Assembly (NCBI GenBank): GCA_030460725.1
Contig: JAKECL010000152.1
Location: 1 to 5,838 of the forward strand
DNA: 5,838 nucleotides
Source: Propionibacterium sp.
Lineage (GTDB): Bacteria; Actinomycetota; Actinomycetes; Actinomycetales; Actinomycetaceae
Reading direction: 5' to 3'
Positions 1 to 5,712 of this stretch are shown here, one piece after another. Below the pieces are notes generated by a model. It was given only the letters and a program-made list of their open reading frames with translations. It made no database searches and had not been told where the DNA came from. Each line of letters starts with the position of its first letter. Within the stretch, counting starts at the first letter, position 1. The translations under genes were made by a program, and so were the position numbers.

Positions 1-16
1 CGCTGCGTCAGCCGGT

Positions 17-106
17 GGGGTCGTGCGCCGGACGCCCGTCAGGGGTCGCCCTCGCGCGCACTGTCGCGCCCGTCGGGGGGTCGTCCTCGCGCGCATCGTC
101 GCGCCC
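17..106. repeat. Imperfect GC-rich tandem repeat, period about 35 bases
   Basis: Two 30-base units at 42-71 and 77-106 differ at only 3 positions. Both begin GGGGTCG and contain CCTCGCGCGCA followed by GTCGCGCCC. A shorter, degenerate piece starting GGGGTCGTGCG lies at 17-41. The array ends about 60 bases before the permease start, in the likely promoter region or in the end of an upstream gene outside the window. Confidence 0.6.
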
Positions 107-154
107 CTGCCGCGGCGGCCCCTGCCTCGACTACGCTCATGAGCACCGTCACAC

Positions 155-160
155 AGGAGG
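155..160 (+). promoter_or_regulatory. Shine-Dalgarno site that decides the permease start
   Basis: AGGAGG lies 8 bases before ATG 169 and inside the codons that would follow the upstream ATG 139. It therefore supports 169 as the start. A TACGCT at 132-137 could be a weak -10 box; if so, transcription would begin near 144, after ATG 139. No convincing -35 box is visible. Confidence 0.75.
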
Positions 161-168
161 TCAGCCCC

Positions 169-1734
169 ATGAGCACTGCTCCCTTCCCCACAGACCCCGG
201 CCTCACACCCACCACGTCCACCCTGGCCGTGGAGATGGCAGGCCTCGACGTCATCCCCGAGGCGGACCGCAAGGGCAGGCCCTCGAACCTGTTCATGCCG
301 TGGTTCGCCGCCAACATCTCCGTCCTGGGCATCTCCTGGGGTGCATGGGTGCTCGGCTTCGGCATCTCCTTCTGGCAGGCGGTGGCCGCCTCCCTGATCG
401 GCGTGGTCCTGTCCTTCCTGGTGTGCGGATTCATCGCCATCGCCGGGAAGCGCGGGTCGGCACCCACACTGGTCCTCTCGCGCGCCGCCTTCGGCCACGA
501 CGGGAACCGCATCTCCGCCGCCATCTCATGGATGCTCACGGTGGGGTGGGAGACCTTCCTGTGCATCATGGCCGTCCAGGCCTCCGCCACCGTGATGGGG
601 GCACTGGGCTTCACGAACCACCTGGTCGCCCAGATCGTGGCCCTGGTCCTCGTCGTCGCGATCGCCGGGGGAGCGGGGATCCTGGGCTTCGACACGATCA
701 TGCGCGTCCAGACCTGGATCACCTGGGCCACGGCGGTCCTCACCGTCATCTACGTCGCCCTCGTGCTGCCGCACATCAGCTGGGGGGCCGTCTCCGCACT
801 GCCTGCCGGACCCACGACCGCCGTCATCGGCGCCCTGTGCATGGTGCTCACCGGATTCGGCTTCGGATGGATGAACGCCGCCGCCGACTACTCCCGCTAC
901 CTGCCGCGCAGGTCCTCCACCGGGGGCGTCGTCTTCTGGACGACCTTCGGTTCTGCTCTGCCCACGGTGCTCCTGGTGCTCATCGGTCTGCTGCTGGTGG
1001 GGTCCGACCCCGCGCTGGGGGAGGCCATCAACCTCGACCCGATCGGCGCTCTGACCACCATCCTGCCGACCTGGTTCCTCGTGCCCTTCGCGGTGGTGGC
1101 GATCCTGGGCCTGGTGGGAGGCATCGTCATGGACATCTACTCCTCGGGCCTGTCGCTGTTGGCCACGGGCGTGCCGATCATCCGCCCGGTCGCCACCGCC
1201 ATCGACGGGACGATCATGCTGGTGGGCACGGTCATCGTCGTGTTCTTCACCGATTCCTTCTTCGAGCCCTTCCAGGGCTTCCTCATCACCCTCGGCACGG
1301 TGATCGCCGCCTGGGGAGGCGTGATGATGGCCGACATCCTCCTGCGCAGGACCGACTACAACGAGCCTGACCTCTTCCGCCGCGGCGGCGTGTACGGGGC
1401 CGTGAACTGGGGAGCCATCGCCTCCCTGGTGGTCGCGACCTTCGTCGGCTGGGGGCTGGTGGTCAACACCTACGCGCCGTGGCTGGCCTGGCAGGGCTAT
1501 CTCCTGGGCCCCATCGGCGGGCGCGAGGGCGACTGGGCGTACTCCAACATCGGGGTCTTCCTGGCCCTGGTCATCGGCTTCGTCGGGTACCTGCTGACCT
1601 CGCGGGGTCGGGTGAGGCGTCAGGAGGAGGCCGGTGCACGACGCTTCGGGATCGACGGTACGGACGGCGTACCCCGTGCCGGCGGGGCGGGCGGTGTCGG
1701 CGGGGCGAACGCCGCGGAGGGGGCCCCGCGATGA
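169..1734 (+). CDS. NCS1-family purine/cytosine-type nucleobase permease
   Basis: A 521-residue integral membrane protein of the nucleobase:cation symporter-1 (NCS1) family, which imports cytosine, purines or related compounds across the cytoplasmic membrane. Family marks are visible: the PWFAANISVLGISWGA segment opening helix 1 (about residues 44-59), PTLVLSRAAFG (99-109), WETF (127-130), AADYSRYLPR (238-247), DIYSSGLSLLA (322-332) and WGGVMMADILLRR (382-394). About twelve hydrophobic segments lie between residues 45 and 477. The tail after 479 is Arg/Gly/Ala-rich and probably a disordered cytoplasmic end. ATG 169 is chosen over the in-frame ATG 139 because AGGAGG at 155-160 sits 8 bases before it. 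The gene overlaps the phosphorylase start by ATGA, so the two are probably co-translated and the substrate is likely a purine base or nucleoside. The exact substrate cannot be read from sequence; NCS1 also includes allantoin, hydantoin and vitamin carriers. Confidence 0.92.
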   Translation: MSTAPFPTDPGLTPTTSTLAVEMAGLDVIPEADRKGRPSNLFMPWFAANISVLGISWGAWVLGFGISFWQAVAASLIGVVLSFLVCGFIAIAGKRGSAPTLVLSRAAFGHDGNRISAAISWMLTVGWETFLCIMAVQASATVMGALGFTNHLVAQIVALVLVVAIAGGAGILGFDTIMRVQTWITWATAVLTVIYVALVLPHISWGAVSALPAGPTTAVIGALCMVLTGFGFGWMNAAADYSRYLPRRSSTGGVVFWTTFGSALPTVLLVLIGLLLVGSDPALGEAINLDPIGALTTILPTWFLVPFAVVAILGLVGGIVMDIYSSGLSLLATGVPIIRPVATAIDGTIMLVGTVIVVFFTDSFFEPFQGFLITLGTVIAAWGGVMMADILLRRTDYNEPDLFRRGGVYGAVNWGAIASLVVATFVGWGLVVNTYAPWLAWQGYLLGPIGGREGDWAYSNIGVFLALVIGFVGYLLTSRGRVRRQEEAGARRFGIDGTDGVPRAGGAGGVGGANAAEGAPR

Positions 1735-2531
1735 CCCCGGAGGAGATGCGCTCCACGCTCCTGCGCGCCGAGTCCCACGAGGACGCCCGCGCCATCATCG
1801 AGCTCTCCGGCGTCGAGCACCACGACACGGTGGTGGTCCTCGGCTCCGGCCTGTCGGGGGCCCTGGACGGCTGGGGCGAGCCGCGTTCGCGGTTCCGGCT
1901 CTCCGAGATCCCCGGGGTCCTCGAGCCGCAGGCCGACGGCCACCTCGACGAGGTCCGCTCCTACCGCCGCGGCGACCGTGACGTCTTGGTGGCGCTGGGA
2001 CGCACGCACCTCTACGAGGGCGTCTCCGCCTCCCACGTCACGACCTTTGTGCGTGCGGCCGCCGCCGCGGGGGTGAGCACCGCGGTGCTGTGCAACGCCA
2101 ATGGCTGCCTGCAGGACTGGGAACTGGGTGATGTCATGGCGGTGGAGGACCACCTGAACTTCTCCGGTCACTCGCCCTTCGACGGGACGGTGTTCCTGGA
2201 CACGACGGGCGTGTGGGACCCGGATCTGACCGAGGCGCTGGGCGGGGTGTGCCAGCGGCGCGGCGTCTACGCGATCCTGCGTGGCCCGGAGTACCAGACC
2301 CGTGCCGAGACGCGTTGGCTGGCCTCCACGGGGGCGGACTGCGTGGGGATGTCCACGGTGATGGAGGCGCTCACCCTGCATGCCCTGGGGGTGCGCGTGT
2401 GCGGGATGAGTGTGGTCTCCGACCTGTCCTTCGCTGCGGCGCCCACCGATCCTCAGCGCGTGCTGCTGGCCGCAGCCCACGCGGAGCGGACCGTGCGCAG
2501 CGGCGTGGAGGCCGTCCTCGACCTCACCTGA
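1731..2531 (+). CDS. Purine nucleoside phosphorylase, trimeric PNP/MTAP family
   Basis: A 266-residue cytoplasmic enzyme expected to split purine (deoxy)nucleosides with phosphate into free base and (deoxy)ribose-1-phosphate. Length and motif order fit the trimeric PNP/MTAP family: GSGLS phosphate loop (38-42), GRTHLYEG (90-97, matching GRxHxYEG), CNANGCLQ (121-128, usually TNAAGGLN), a DHLNF segment (140-144), GPEYQTRAE (185-193), VGMSTVMEA (205-213) and VVSDLSF (228-234). Two base-contacting positions are unusual. Gln189 replaces the Glu of GPxFET (human Glu201), and Asp231 replaces the Asn of the ITN motif (human Asn243); MTAP has Asp there. The base preferred may therefore be a 6-aminopurine. 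The histidine that contacts the ribose 5'-hydroxyl also seems absent. ATG 1731 overlaps the permease stop, with GGAGG at 1716-1720 ten bases upstream. A second ATG at 1746 has its purine-rich stretch directly abutting and is less likely. Family assignment is firm; specificity is inferred. Confidence 0.9.
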   Translation: MTPEEMRSTLLRAESHEDARAIIELSGVEHHDTVVVLGSGLSGALDGWGEPRSRFRLSEIPGVLEPQADGHLDEVRSYRRGDRDVLVALGRTHLYEGVSASHVTTFVRAAAAAGVSTAVLCNANGCLQDWELGDVMAVEDHLNFSGHSPFDGTVFLDTTGVWDPDLTEALGGVCQRRGVYAILRGPEYQTRAETRWLASTGADCVGMSTVMEALTLHALGVRVCGMSVVSDLSFAAAPTDPQRVLLAAAHAERTVRSGVEAVLDLT

Positions 2532-2548
2532 CCTCCCATGCCCTGCCC

Positions 2549-2821
2549 TGCCCTGATCTTCGGCGAAGTCCGCTCACTTCTGGGGTCGAGGTCCGCCCTG
2601 CAACGCGTGCGCCCGGTGACGGTGTCAGTGCCATGGAGACTCCGTTGGGGGGAAGTGGACCGGGGGCTCGTGGCCGCCCTCGTCAATGGGCCGCTCGACC
2701 GGCCGACGGGGCGGCGTGTGGCAGAACCCGCATGCGAGGACGGACCTCACGGCCCGAAGTGAGCGGACCTGGAGCCCAGAACTGAGCGGACTTGGCGGGG
2801 AGACGGGCGGAGATCAGGGCA
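2549..2821. repeat. Long interrupted inverted repeat in a convergent gap, MITE-like
   Basis: A 22-base arm at 2566-2587 (starts AAGTCCGCTCA) matches the reverse complement of 2772-2793 (ends TGAGCGGACTT) at 20 of 22 positions. GGCG directly flanks both outer edges (2562-2565 and 2794-2797), as a 4-base target duplication would. Further out, TGCCCTGATCT at 2549-2559 is perfectly repaired by AGATCAGGGCA at 2811-2821, which includes the stop codon of the minus-strand gene. A second direct copy of the arm core, GAAGTGAGCGGAC at 2756-2768, precedes GAACTGAGCGGAC at 2779-2791 with a 23-base period. No open reading frame of merit lies inside. Terminal inverted repeats with subterminal copies suggest a small non-autonomous mobile element, but no family was recognised, and the outer 11-bp pair conflicts with the simple 4-base duplication model. 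Confidence 0.5.
2673..2715. terminator. Strong GC-rich hairpin, possible bidirectional terminator
   Basis: GCCGCCC-T-CGTC at 2673-2684 pairs with GACGGGGCGGC at 2705-2715: 11 pairs with one bulged T. After a 4-base bulge (AATG), an inner stem GGCCG/CGGCC (2689-2693 with 2700-2704) closes a 6-base loop. It lies between two convergent genes, where a bidirectional terminator is expected, but no T-run follows on either strand. It also sits near the centre of the inverted-repeat element and may belong to that. Confidence 0.4.
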
Positions 2822-3989
2822 GCAGCGCCAGGGTGCGCTCGACGATCTCCTCTGCACAGTGACGGGAGCACGCCAGGTTGACGCGCGCCCACTGCTCCCA
2901 CCCGGTGCCGAGCGTACGGCCAGCGTTCACCGCGATGCGTGCGCGCTCCCGGAGCACAGTCGCCGGGTTGGGCTCCAGACCCAGGCGCTCGAAGCCCCAC
3001 CACGTCAGGTAGGTCGCCTCGGGCGGTGCGAAGTCGATGGGCGTGTCCGCCAGCGCAGCATCGACGAGGGCGACGTTGGCTCGGATGTGGTCGAGGACCT
3101 CCTGCTGCCAGGCCACACCATCGGTGTAGGCCGCGATTGTGCCCAGCGCGCCGATGGTGGAGGCCCCATGGGCGATGTCGGAGCCGAAGGCGTCCCACCT
3201 CTCTCGCAGTGAGTCGTCGGGAAGGATCACCTGGGCGCAGGGCAGCCCCGCGATGTTCCACCCCTTCGAGGCTGCAGTTGCGGTGATGGTGTGCGAAGCG
3301 AACTCGGCACCCAGGCGGGCGTAGGACAGGAAGGGAGTGGCGGTGTCGTCCAGGACCAGGGGGGAGTGGATCTCGTCGGAGAAGACCAGCGCGTCGTATT
3401 GCGAGACCAGCGCCTGCAGGTCCCGCATCTCCTGCTCGTTGAGGACGCGCCCGGTCGGGTTCCAGGGGTTGCAGAGGATCACGAGTCCCGCGCCCGCTTC
3501 GAGGCCGGCGCGGATTCCCTCCAGGTCCAGCGTCCAGCTGTGCTCGCCTGCAGCCCGGCCGTGCAGGGAGGGGACCTCGATGACGTCGTGGTGGTGGCGC
3601 GCGGGGATGGTGAGGAAGGGCATGTAGGCGGGAGTGGGGACGATGACCAGCGATCCGGGCCGCACGAGGTGGTCAAGGGTGGCGCGCAGGGCCGGCAGGA
3701 CGGACTCGGCCAGTCGGATGTGGCTGGTGGGGAGGTCCCAACCGAAGCGGCTGTGCTGGTACTCGGCCAGTGCTTCTGCGACCCGCGGAGCGATCCACGG
3801 CGGCTGGTAGCCGAGCAGACCGTCGTCAATGGCCTGCTTCATGGCGGAGGCGACCTCAGGAGCTGTGCCGAAGTCCATCTCTGCCACCCAGGCTCCGATG
3901 GTCGGACTGCCGTCCGTCGTGGTGATGCCTGCCCACTTGAGGCTGCCGATGCGGTGGAGTTCGTCGTCGGTGCGGGTCTGGATGGACAT
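2814..3989 (-). CDS. MalY/PatB-family PLP-dependent C-S lyase or aminotransferase
   Basis: A 391-residue cytoplasmic fold-type I PLP enzyme of the MalY/PatB branch. Members cleave cystathionine or cysteine conjugates by beta-elimination, and some act as aminotransferases. Features seen: LKWAG near the N-terminus (17-21), WVAEMDF (34-40, the WVADMDF signature), GY (60-61), PTPAY (118-122), CNPWNPTGR (173-181, Asn174 contacting PLP), SDEIHSPLV (204-212, Asp205 pairing with the pyridine nitrogen), SKGWNIAGL (241-249, Lys242 as Schiff-base lysine) and WARVNLACSR (367-376, Arg369 as likely carboxylate anchor). Length matches the family norm of about 390. ATG at 3989 is chosen because AGGAG (complement of 3995-3999) lies 5 bases before it. 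The frame stays open far upstream, but that extension resembles nothing. It is transcribed alone, convergent to the phosphorylase and divergent from the transaldolase. Substrate is unknown; a role in methionine/cysteine metabolism is the usual inference. Confidence 0.88.
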   Translation of the reverse strand: MSIQTRTDDELHRIGSLKWAGITTTDGSPTIGAWVAEMDFGTAPEVASAMKQAIDDGLLGYQPPWIAPRVAEALAEYQHSRFGWDLPTSHIRLAESVLPALRATLDHLVRPGSLVIVPTPAYMPFLTIPARHHHDVIEVPSLHGRAAGEHSWTLDLEGIRAGLEAGAGLVILCNPWNPTGRVLNEQEMRDLQALVSQYDALVFSDEIHSPLVLDDTATPFLSYARLGAEFASHTITATAASKGWNIAGLPCAQVILPDDSLRERWDAFGSDIAHGASTIGALGTIAAYTDGVAWQQEVLDHIRANVALVDAALADTPIDFAPPEATYLTWWGFERLGLEPNPATVLRERARIAVNAGRTLGTGWEQWARVNLACSRHCAEEIVERTLALLP

Positions 3990-4060
3990 GGGATCTCCTG
4001 GTTCCTCGGCTGGTTCACCGATGCCTCTGAGTGGCGTCGCGGTGTCTCCTTGCGCACTGA

Positions 4061-4087
4061 ATGCGTCAGGGGCGGTCAGTGACGCAT
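4061..4087 (-). promoter_or_regulatory. 8-bp inverted repeat upstream of the PLP enzyme
   Basis: ATGCGTCA at 4061-4068 is perfectly complementary to TGACGCAT at 4080-4087, with an 11-base loop. It begins 72 bases before the start codon of the minus-strand gene, so it could be a leader hairpin or a protein-binding site. The strand is assigned because of that gene and is inferred. Confidence 0.4.
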
Positions 4088-4299
4088 GCAGCGCGCATCT
4101 CGGGCCAGTCGGGCACTGATGAAGAGGCGCGACGCGTCCGAGGTTGTAGGTGTGGATGCACCCGGGACTCTCACTGTAGGACATCCCCGGAGTCGGAGCT
4201 TCTGCCTTCCGCGGGATGCCGGAGGGGGAGTCCGGCGCGGGGTGTCGGCTCAGATGTGAGCAGTGCCGACTGGGGTGTCGGAGGCGCGGGAGCCTATGT

Positions 4300-4322
4300 T
4301 GCCGTTTCTGACAGGAACGGCA
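4300..4322. promoter_or_regulatory. 23-base near-perfect palindrome, candidate operator
   Basis: TGCCGTTTCT (4300-4309), a GAC centre, and AGGAACGGCA (4313-4322) pair at 9 of 10 positions, the tenth being T opposite G. The symmetry and size fit a dimeric repressor site. On the minus strand a weak -10 candidate TAGGCT (complement of 4291-4296) lies just beyond it, so the palindrome would cover the upstream part of a promoter for the PLP-enzyme gene. It ends about 50 bases before the transaldolase -35 box. No T-run follows, so a terminator is unlikely. Confidence 0.45.
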
Positions 4323-4370
4323 GCCGATGTGGTCACGAGTGTCATCGGAGAGCACGAGTCACATGAGGAA

Positions 4371-4400
4371 TGTTGAAAACAACAGCACGAATGCTATTCT
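4371..4400 (+). promoter_or_regulatory. Transaldolase promoter overlapping an inverted-repeat operator
   Basis: -35 TTGAAA at 4373-4378, a 16-base spacer and -10 TATTCT at 4395-4400, preceded by an extended TGC. TGTTG-AAAA-CAACA (4371-4384) is a perfect inverted repeat covering the -35 box. The block is AT-rich against its surroundings and recurs before the isomerase start at 5713-5742 with identical geometry. Transcription would begin near 4407, leaving a leader of about 120 bases. Overlap with the -35 box suggests repression. The AAAACAACA core resembles sites of DeoR-type sugar repressors, but the regulator is a guess. Confidence 0.65.
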
Positions 4401-4517
4401 GAACGGGTCGCAGTCATCGAGGAGATGCGCGAGGCGTGGCCATCGGCGGAGCGCCCCACTCGTCCCGTGTGCCGGTGTGCGTCCGACGGAGTGCACAGGC
4501 GCACTTCGCATCTTCTG

Positions 4518-4522
4518 GGAGG
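4518..4522 (+). promoter_or_regulatory. Shine-Dalgarno site deciding the GTG start of transaldolase
   Basis: GGAGG sits 7 bases before GTG 4530. The alternative in-frame ATG at 4425 has its purine-rich stretch directly abutting it, and the 35 residues it would add resemble no transaldolase N-terminus. Confidence 0.75.
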
Positions 4523-4529
4523 GAAGGTC

Positions 4530-5629
4530 GTGGGAACACGACTCAAAGAGCTGCGCGACGCAGGTGTCTCGATCTGGTTGGATGATCTGTCGCGAGCCAG
4601 GCTTCGGACGGGAAGCCTGGCTGAACTTGTGGCACACAGCGGCGTGACCGGAGTGACGACCAATCCGACAATCTTCGCGGCTGCCCTGGCTCGCGGTGAG
4701 GACTATGCCGCACAGTTGCGGGAGCTGGGGGACGTCCTCGTGGACAGGGCCATCAAGGAGCTGTGCGCCGCAGATGTGAGAGAGGCCTGTGACCTGCTGC
4801 AGGACGTCGCCCGCAGTTCGAAGGGCTATGACGGTTGGGTCTCCATCGAGGTGGCACCCACCCTTGCCCACGACGTGGAAGGTACTGTCGCTGAGGCAGT
4901 GGAGCTGCGAGATCTTGTGGGTCGGGACAACGTTCTGGTGAAGATCCCGGCGACCGATGAGGGAGTGCTTGCGGTCGAGGAGGTGATCGCACGGGGCATC
5001 TCGGTCAATGTGACCCTCATCTTCTCCGTGGAGCGCTATGCGCAGGTCATGCAGGCCTATGTCCGGGGTCTTGAACGCGCTCTCAGGAATGGCTTGTCCA
5101 TTCGCGGGATCCATTCCGTGGCCTCCTTCTTCATCTCCCGCGTCGACACGGAGGTGGATCGCAGACTCTCGGAGCTCGGGCGCTCAGACCTGAGGGGGCG
5201 CACGGCGATTGCCAATGCTCTTCTCGCCTACGGAGCCTTCGAGGAGTTCGTCGCCTCGCCGCGCTTCCGTGAGCTGCTCGGACGAGGTGCCAATGTTCAG
5301 CGACCCTTGTGGGCATCGACGGGAACCAAGGACCCCGCACTGCCGGACACGATCTATGTGTCGGCGAGTTGGCGGGTCCCGGCGTGGTCAACACGATGCC
5401 GGAGAAGACGCTTCGAGCCTTCGCTCAGCGAGGCGAGGTCGGCCCGAGCGTCGCCCACAGGGATGGCGAAGGGCGAGCGCTGCTGGACGAGGTGGAGGCG
5501 GCTGGTGTGGACCTTCGCGAGGTCTTCGACCTGCTGGAGGTCCAGGGAGTTGAGAAGTTCGTCGCCTCATGGGGCGATCTCACGACCTCCGTGGAGCAAG
5601 CGATGGCGTCGGAGCGCCACCGGGTGTGA
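4530..5629 (+). pseudogene. tal: Transaldolase, interrupted by a 2-base frameshift
   Basis: Transaldolase moves a dihydroxyacetone unit between sedoheptulose-7-phosphate/glyceraldehyde-3-phosphate and erythrose-4-phosphate/fructose-6-phosphate in the non-oxidative pentose phosphate pathway. Family motifs: GVSIWLDDLSR (12-22), GVTTNPTIF (41-49), SIEVAP (105-110), VLVKIPAT (135-142, Lys138 the Schiff-base lysine), ISVNVTLIFS (157-166), HSVASFFISRVD (195-206) and RPLWASTGTKDP (258-269). The frame breaks after YV at residue 277. The conserved remainder, GELAGPGVVNTMPEKTL through VEKFVASW, lies in another frame from 5363 to the stop at 5627-5629. Restoring the frame gives 365 residues, the normal length. 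Unrepaired, the frame adds an unrelated tail to a stop at 5694-5696, giving 388 residues. GTG 4530 is chosen because GGAGG at 4518-4522 lies 7 bases upstream and homologous sequence starts there. The rest is uninterrupted, so the lesion is recent or a sequencing error. Whether it is functional is unknown. Confidence 0.85.
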
Positions 5630-5643
5630 GCCCAATCCTGGGC
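5630..5643 (+). terminator. Short stem-loop just after the transaldolase stop
   Basis: GCCCA (5630-5634) pairs with TGGGC (5639-5643) across a 4-base loop, beginning on the base after the stop codon of the restored reading frame. The stem is only 5 bp and has no T-run, so any terminator role is weakly supported. Confidence 0.25.
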
Positions 5644-5691
5644 GACCAGTGGGCCGGATGCGCAGTTCGGGTCAGTCACCCGCGACTCTGT

Positions 5692-5705
5692 TGTGAACAA
5701 TCACA
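5692..5705. promoter_or_regulatory. TGTGA-N4-TCACA palindrome upstream of the second promoter
   Basis: TGTGA (5692-5696), ACAA, TCACA (5701-5705) is a perfect 5-bp inverted repeat ending 9 bases before the -35 box at 5715. The half-sites are those of Crp/GlxR-type regulators, but the spacing is 4 rather than 6, so it is not a standard Crp site. TTGTGAACAA (5691-5700) is an overlapping alternative inverted repeat. No counterpart exists before the transaldolase promoter. Confidence 0.35.
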
Positions 5706-5712
5706 GTACGAG

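Larger units (their letters stand above)
3990..4529. other. Divergent intergenic region of 540 bases
   Basis: No convincing gene on either strand. Reading from the PLP-enzyme side it holds that gene's Shine-Dalgarno (3995-3999), an 8-bp inverted repeat (4061-4087), a small hairpin GCCGGA-7-TCCGGC (4218-4236), a 23-base near-palindrome (4300-4322) and the transaldolase promoter (4371-4400). The heptamer CACGAGT occurs at 4334-4340 and 4353-4359, with a variant CACGAAT at 4386-4392. If the PLP gene is transcribed from near the palindrome, its leader would approach 300 bases. No known riboswitch pattern was recognised in it. Confidence 0.6.

Noticed and set aside
139..168. ATG 139 as start of the permease
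   Set aside because: The ribosome binding site AGGAGG lies after it and correctly before ATG 169.
15..1370. Long overlapping plus-strand frame across the permease
   Set aside because: Its translation is Arg/His/Gly/Pro-rich with no recognisable motif, typical of an out-of-frame reading of a high-GC gene; the permease frame has clear family motifs.
1620..2480. 286-codon minus-strand frame opposite the phosphorylase
   Set aside because: Low-complexity, His/Arg/Gly-rich shadow frame; the plus-strand PNP motifs explain the region.
3291..4082. 263-codon plus-strand frame opposite the PLP enzyme
   Set aside because: Gly/Val/Asp-rich antisense shadow without motifs; the minus strand carries a complete PatB-like enzyme.
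4066..4098. Ten-residue minus-strand leader peptide containing one Cys, as a cysteine attenuator
   Set aside because: Only one Cys codon, no clear ribosome binding site and no adjacent terminator stem; too little to support attenuation.
3990..4355. N-terminal extension of the PLP enzyme by about 122 codons
   Set aside because: The added residues resemble nothing, the family starts where ATG 3989 starts, and a good Shine-Dalgarno precedes 3989.
4425..4529. ATG 4425 as start of transaldolase or as a small gene
   Set aside because: Its purine-rich stretch directly abuts the ATG, the 35 residues are not family-like, and GTG 4530 has proper spacing.
5358..5363. Programmed ribosomal frameshift in transaldolase
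   Set aside because: No slippery heptamer, strong stop codon context or obvious stimulating structure was seen, and transaldolases are not known to need recoding; mutation or read error is simpler.
5363..5629. Separate small gene downstream of the transaldolase
   Set aside because: Its residues are the conserved C-terminal end of transaldolase displaced by a frameshift, not an independent gene.
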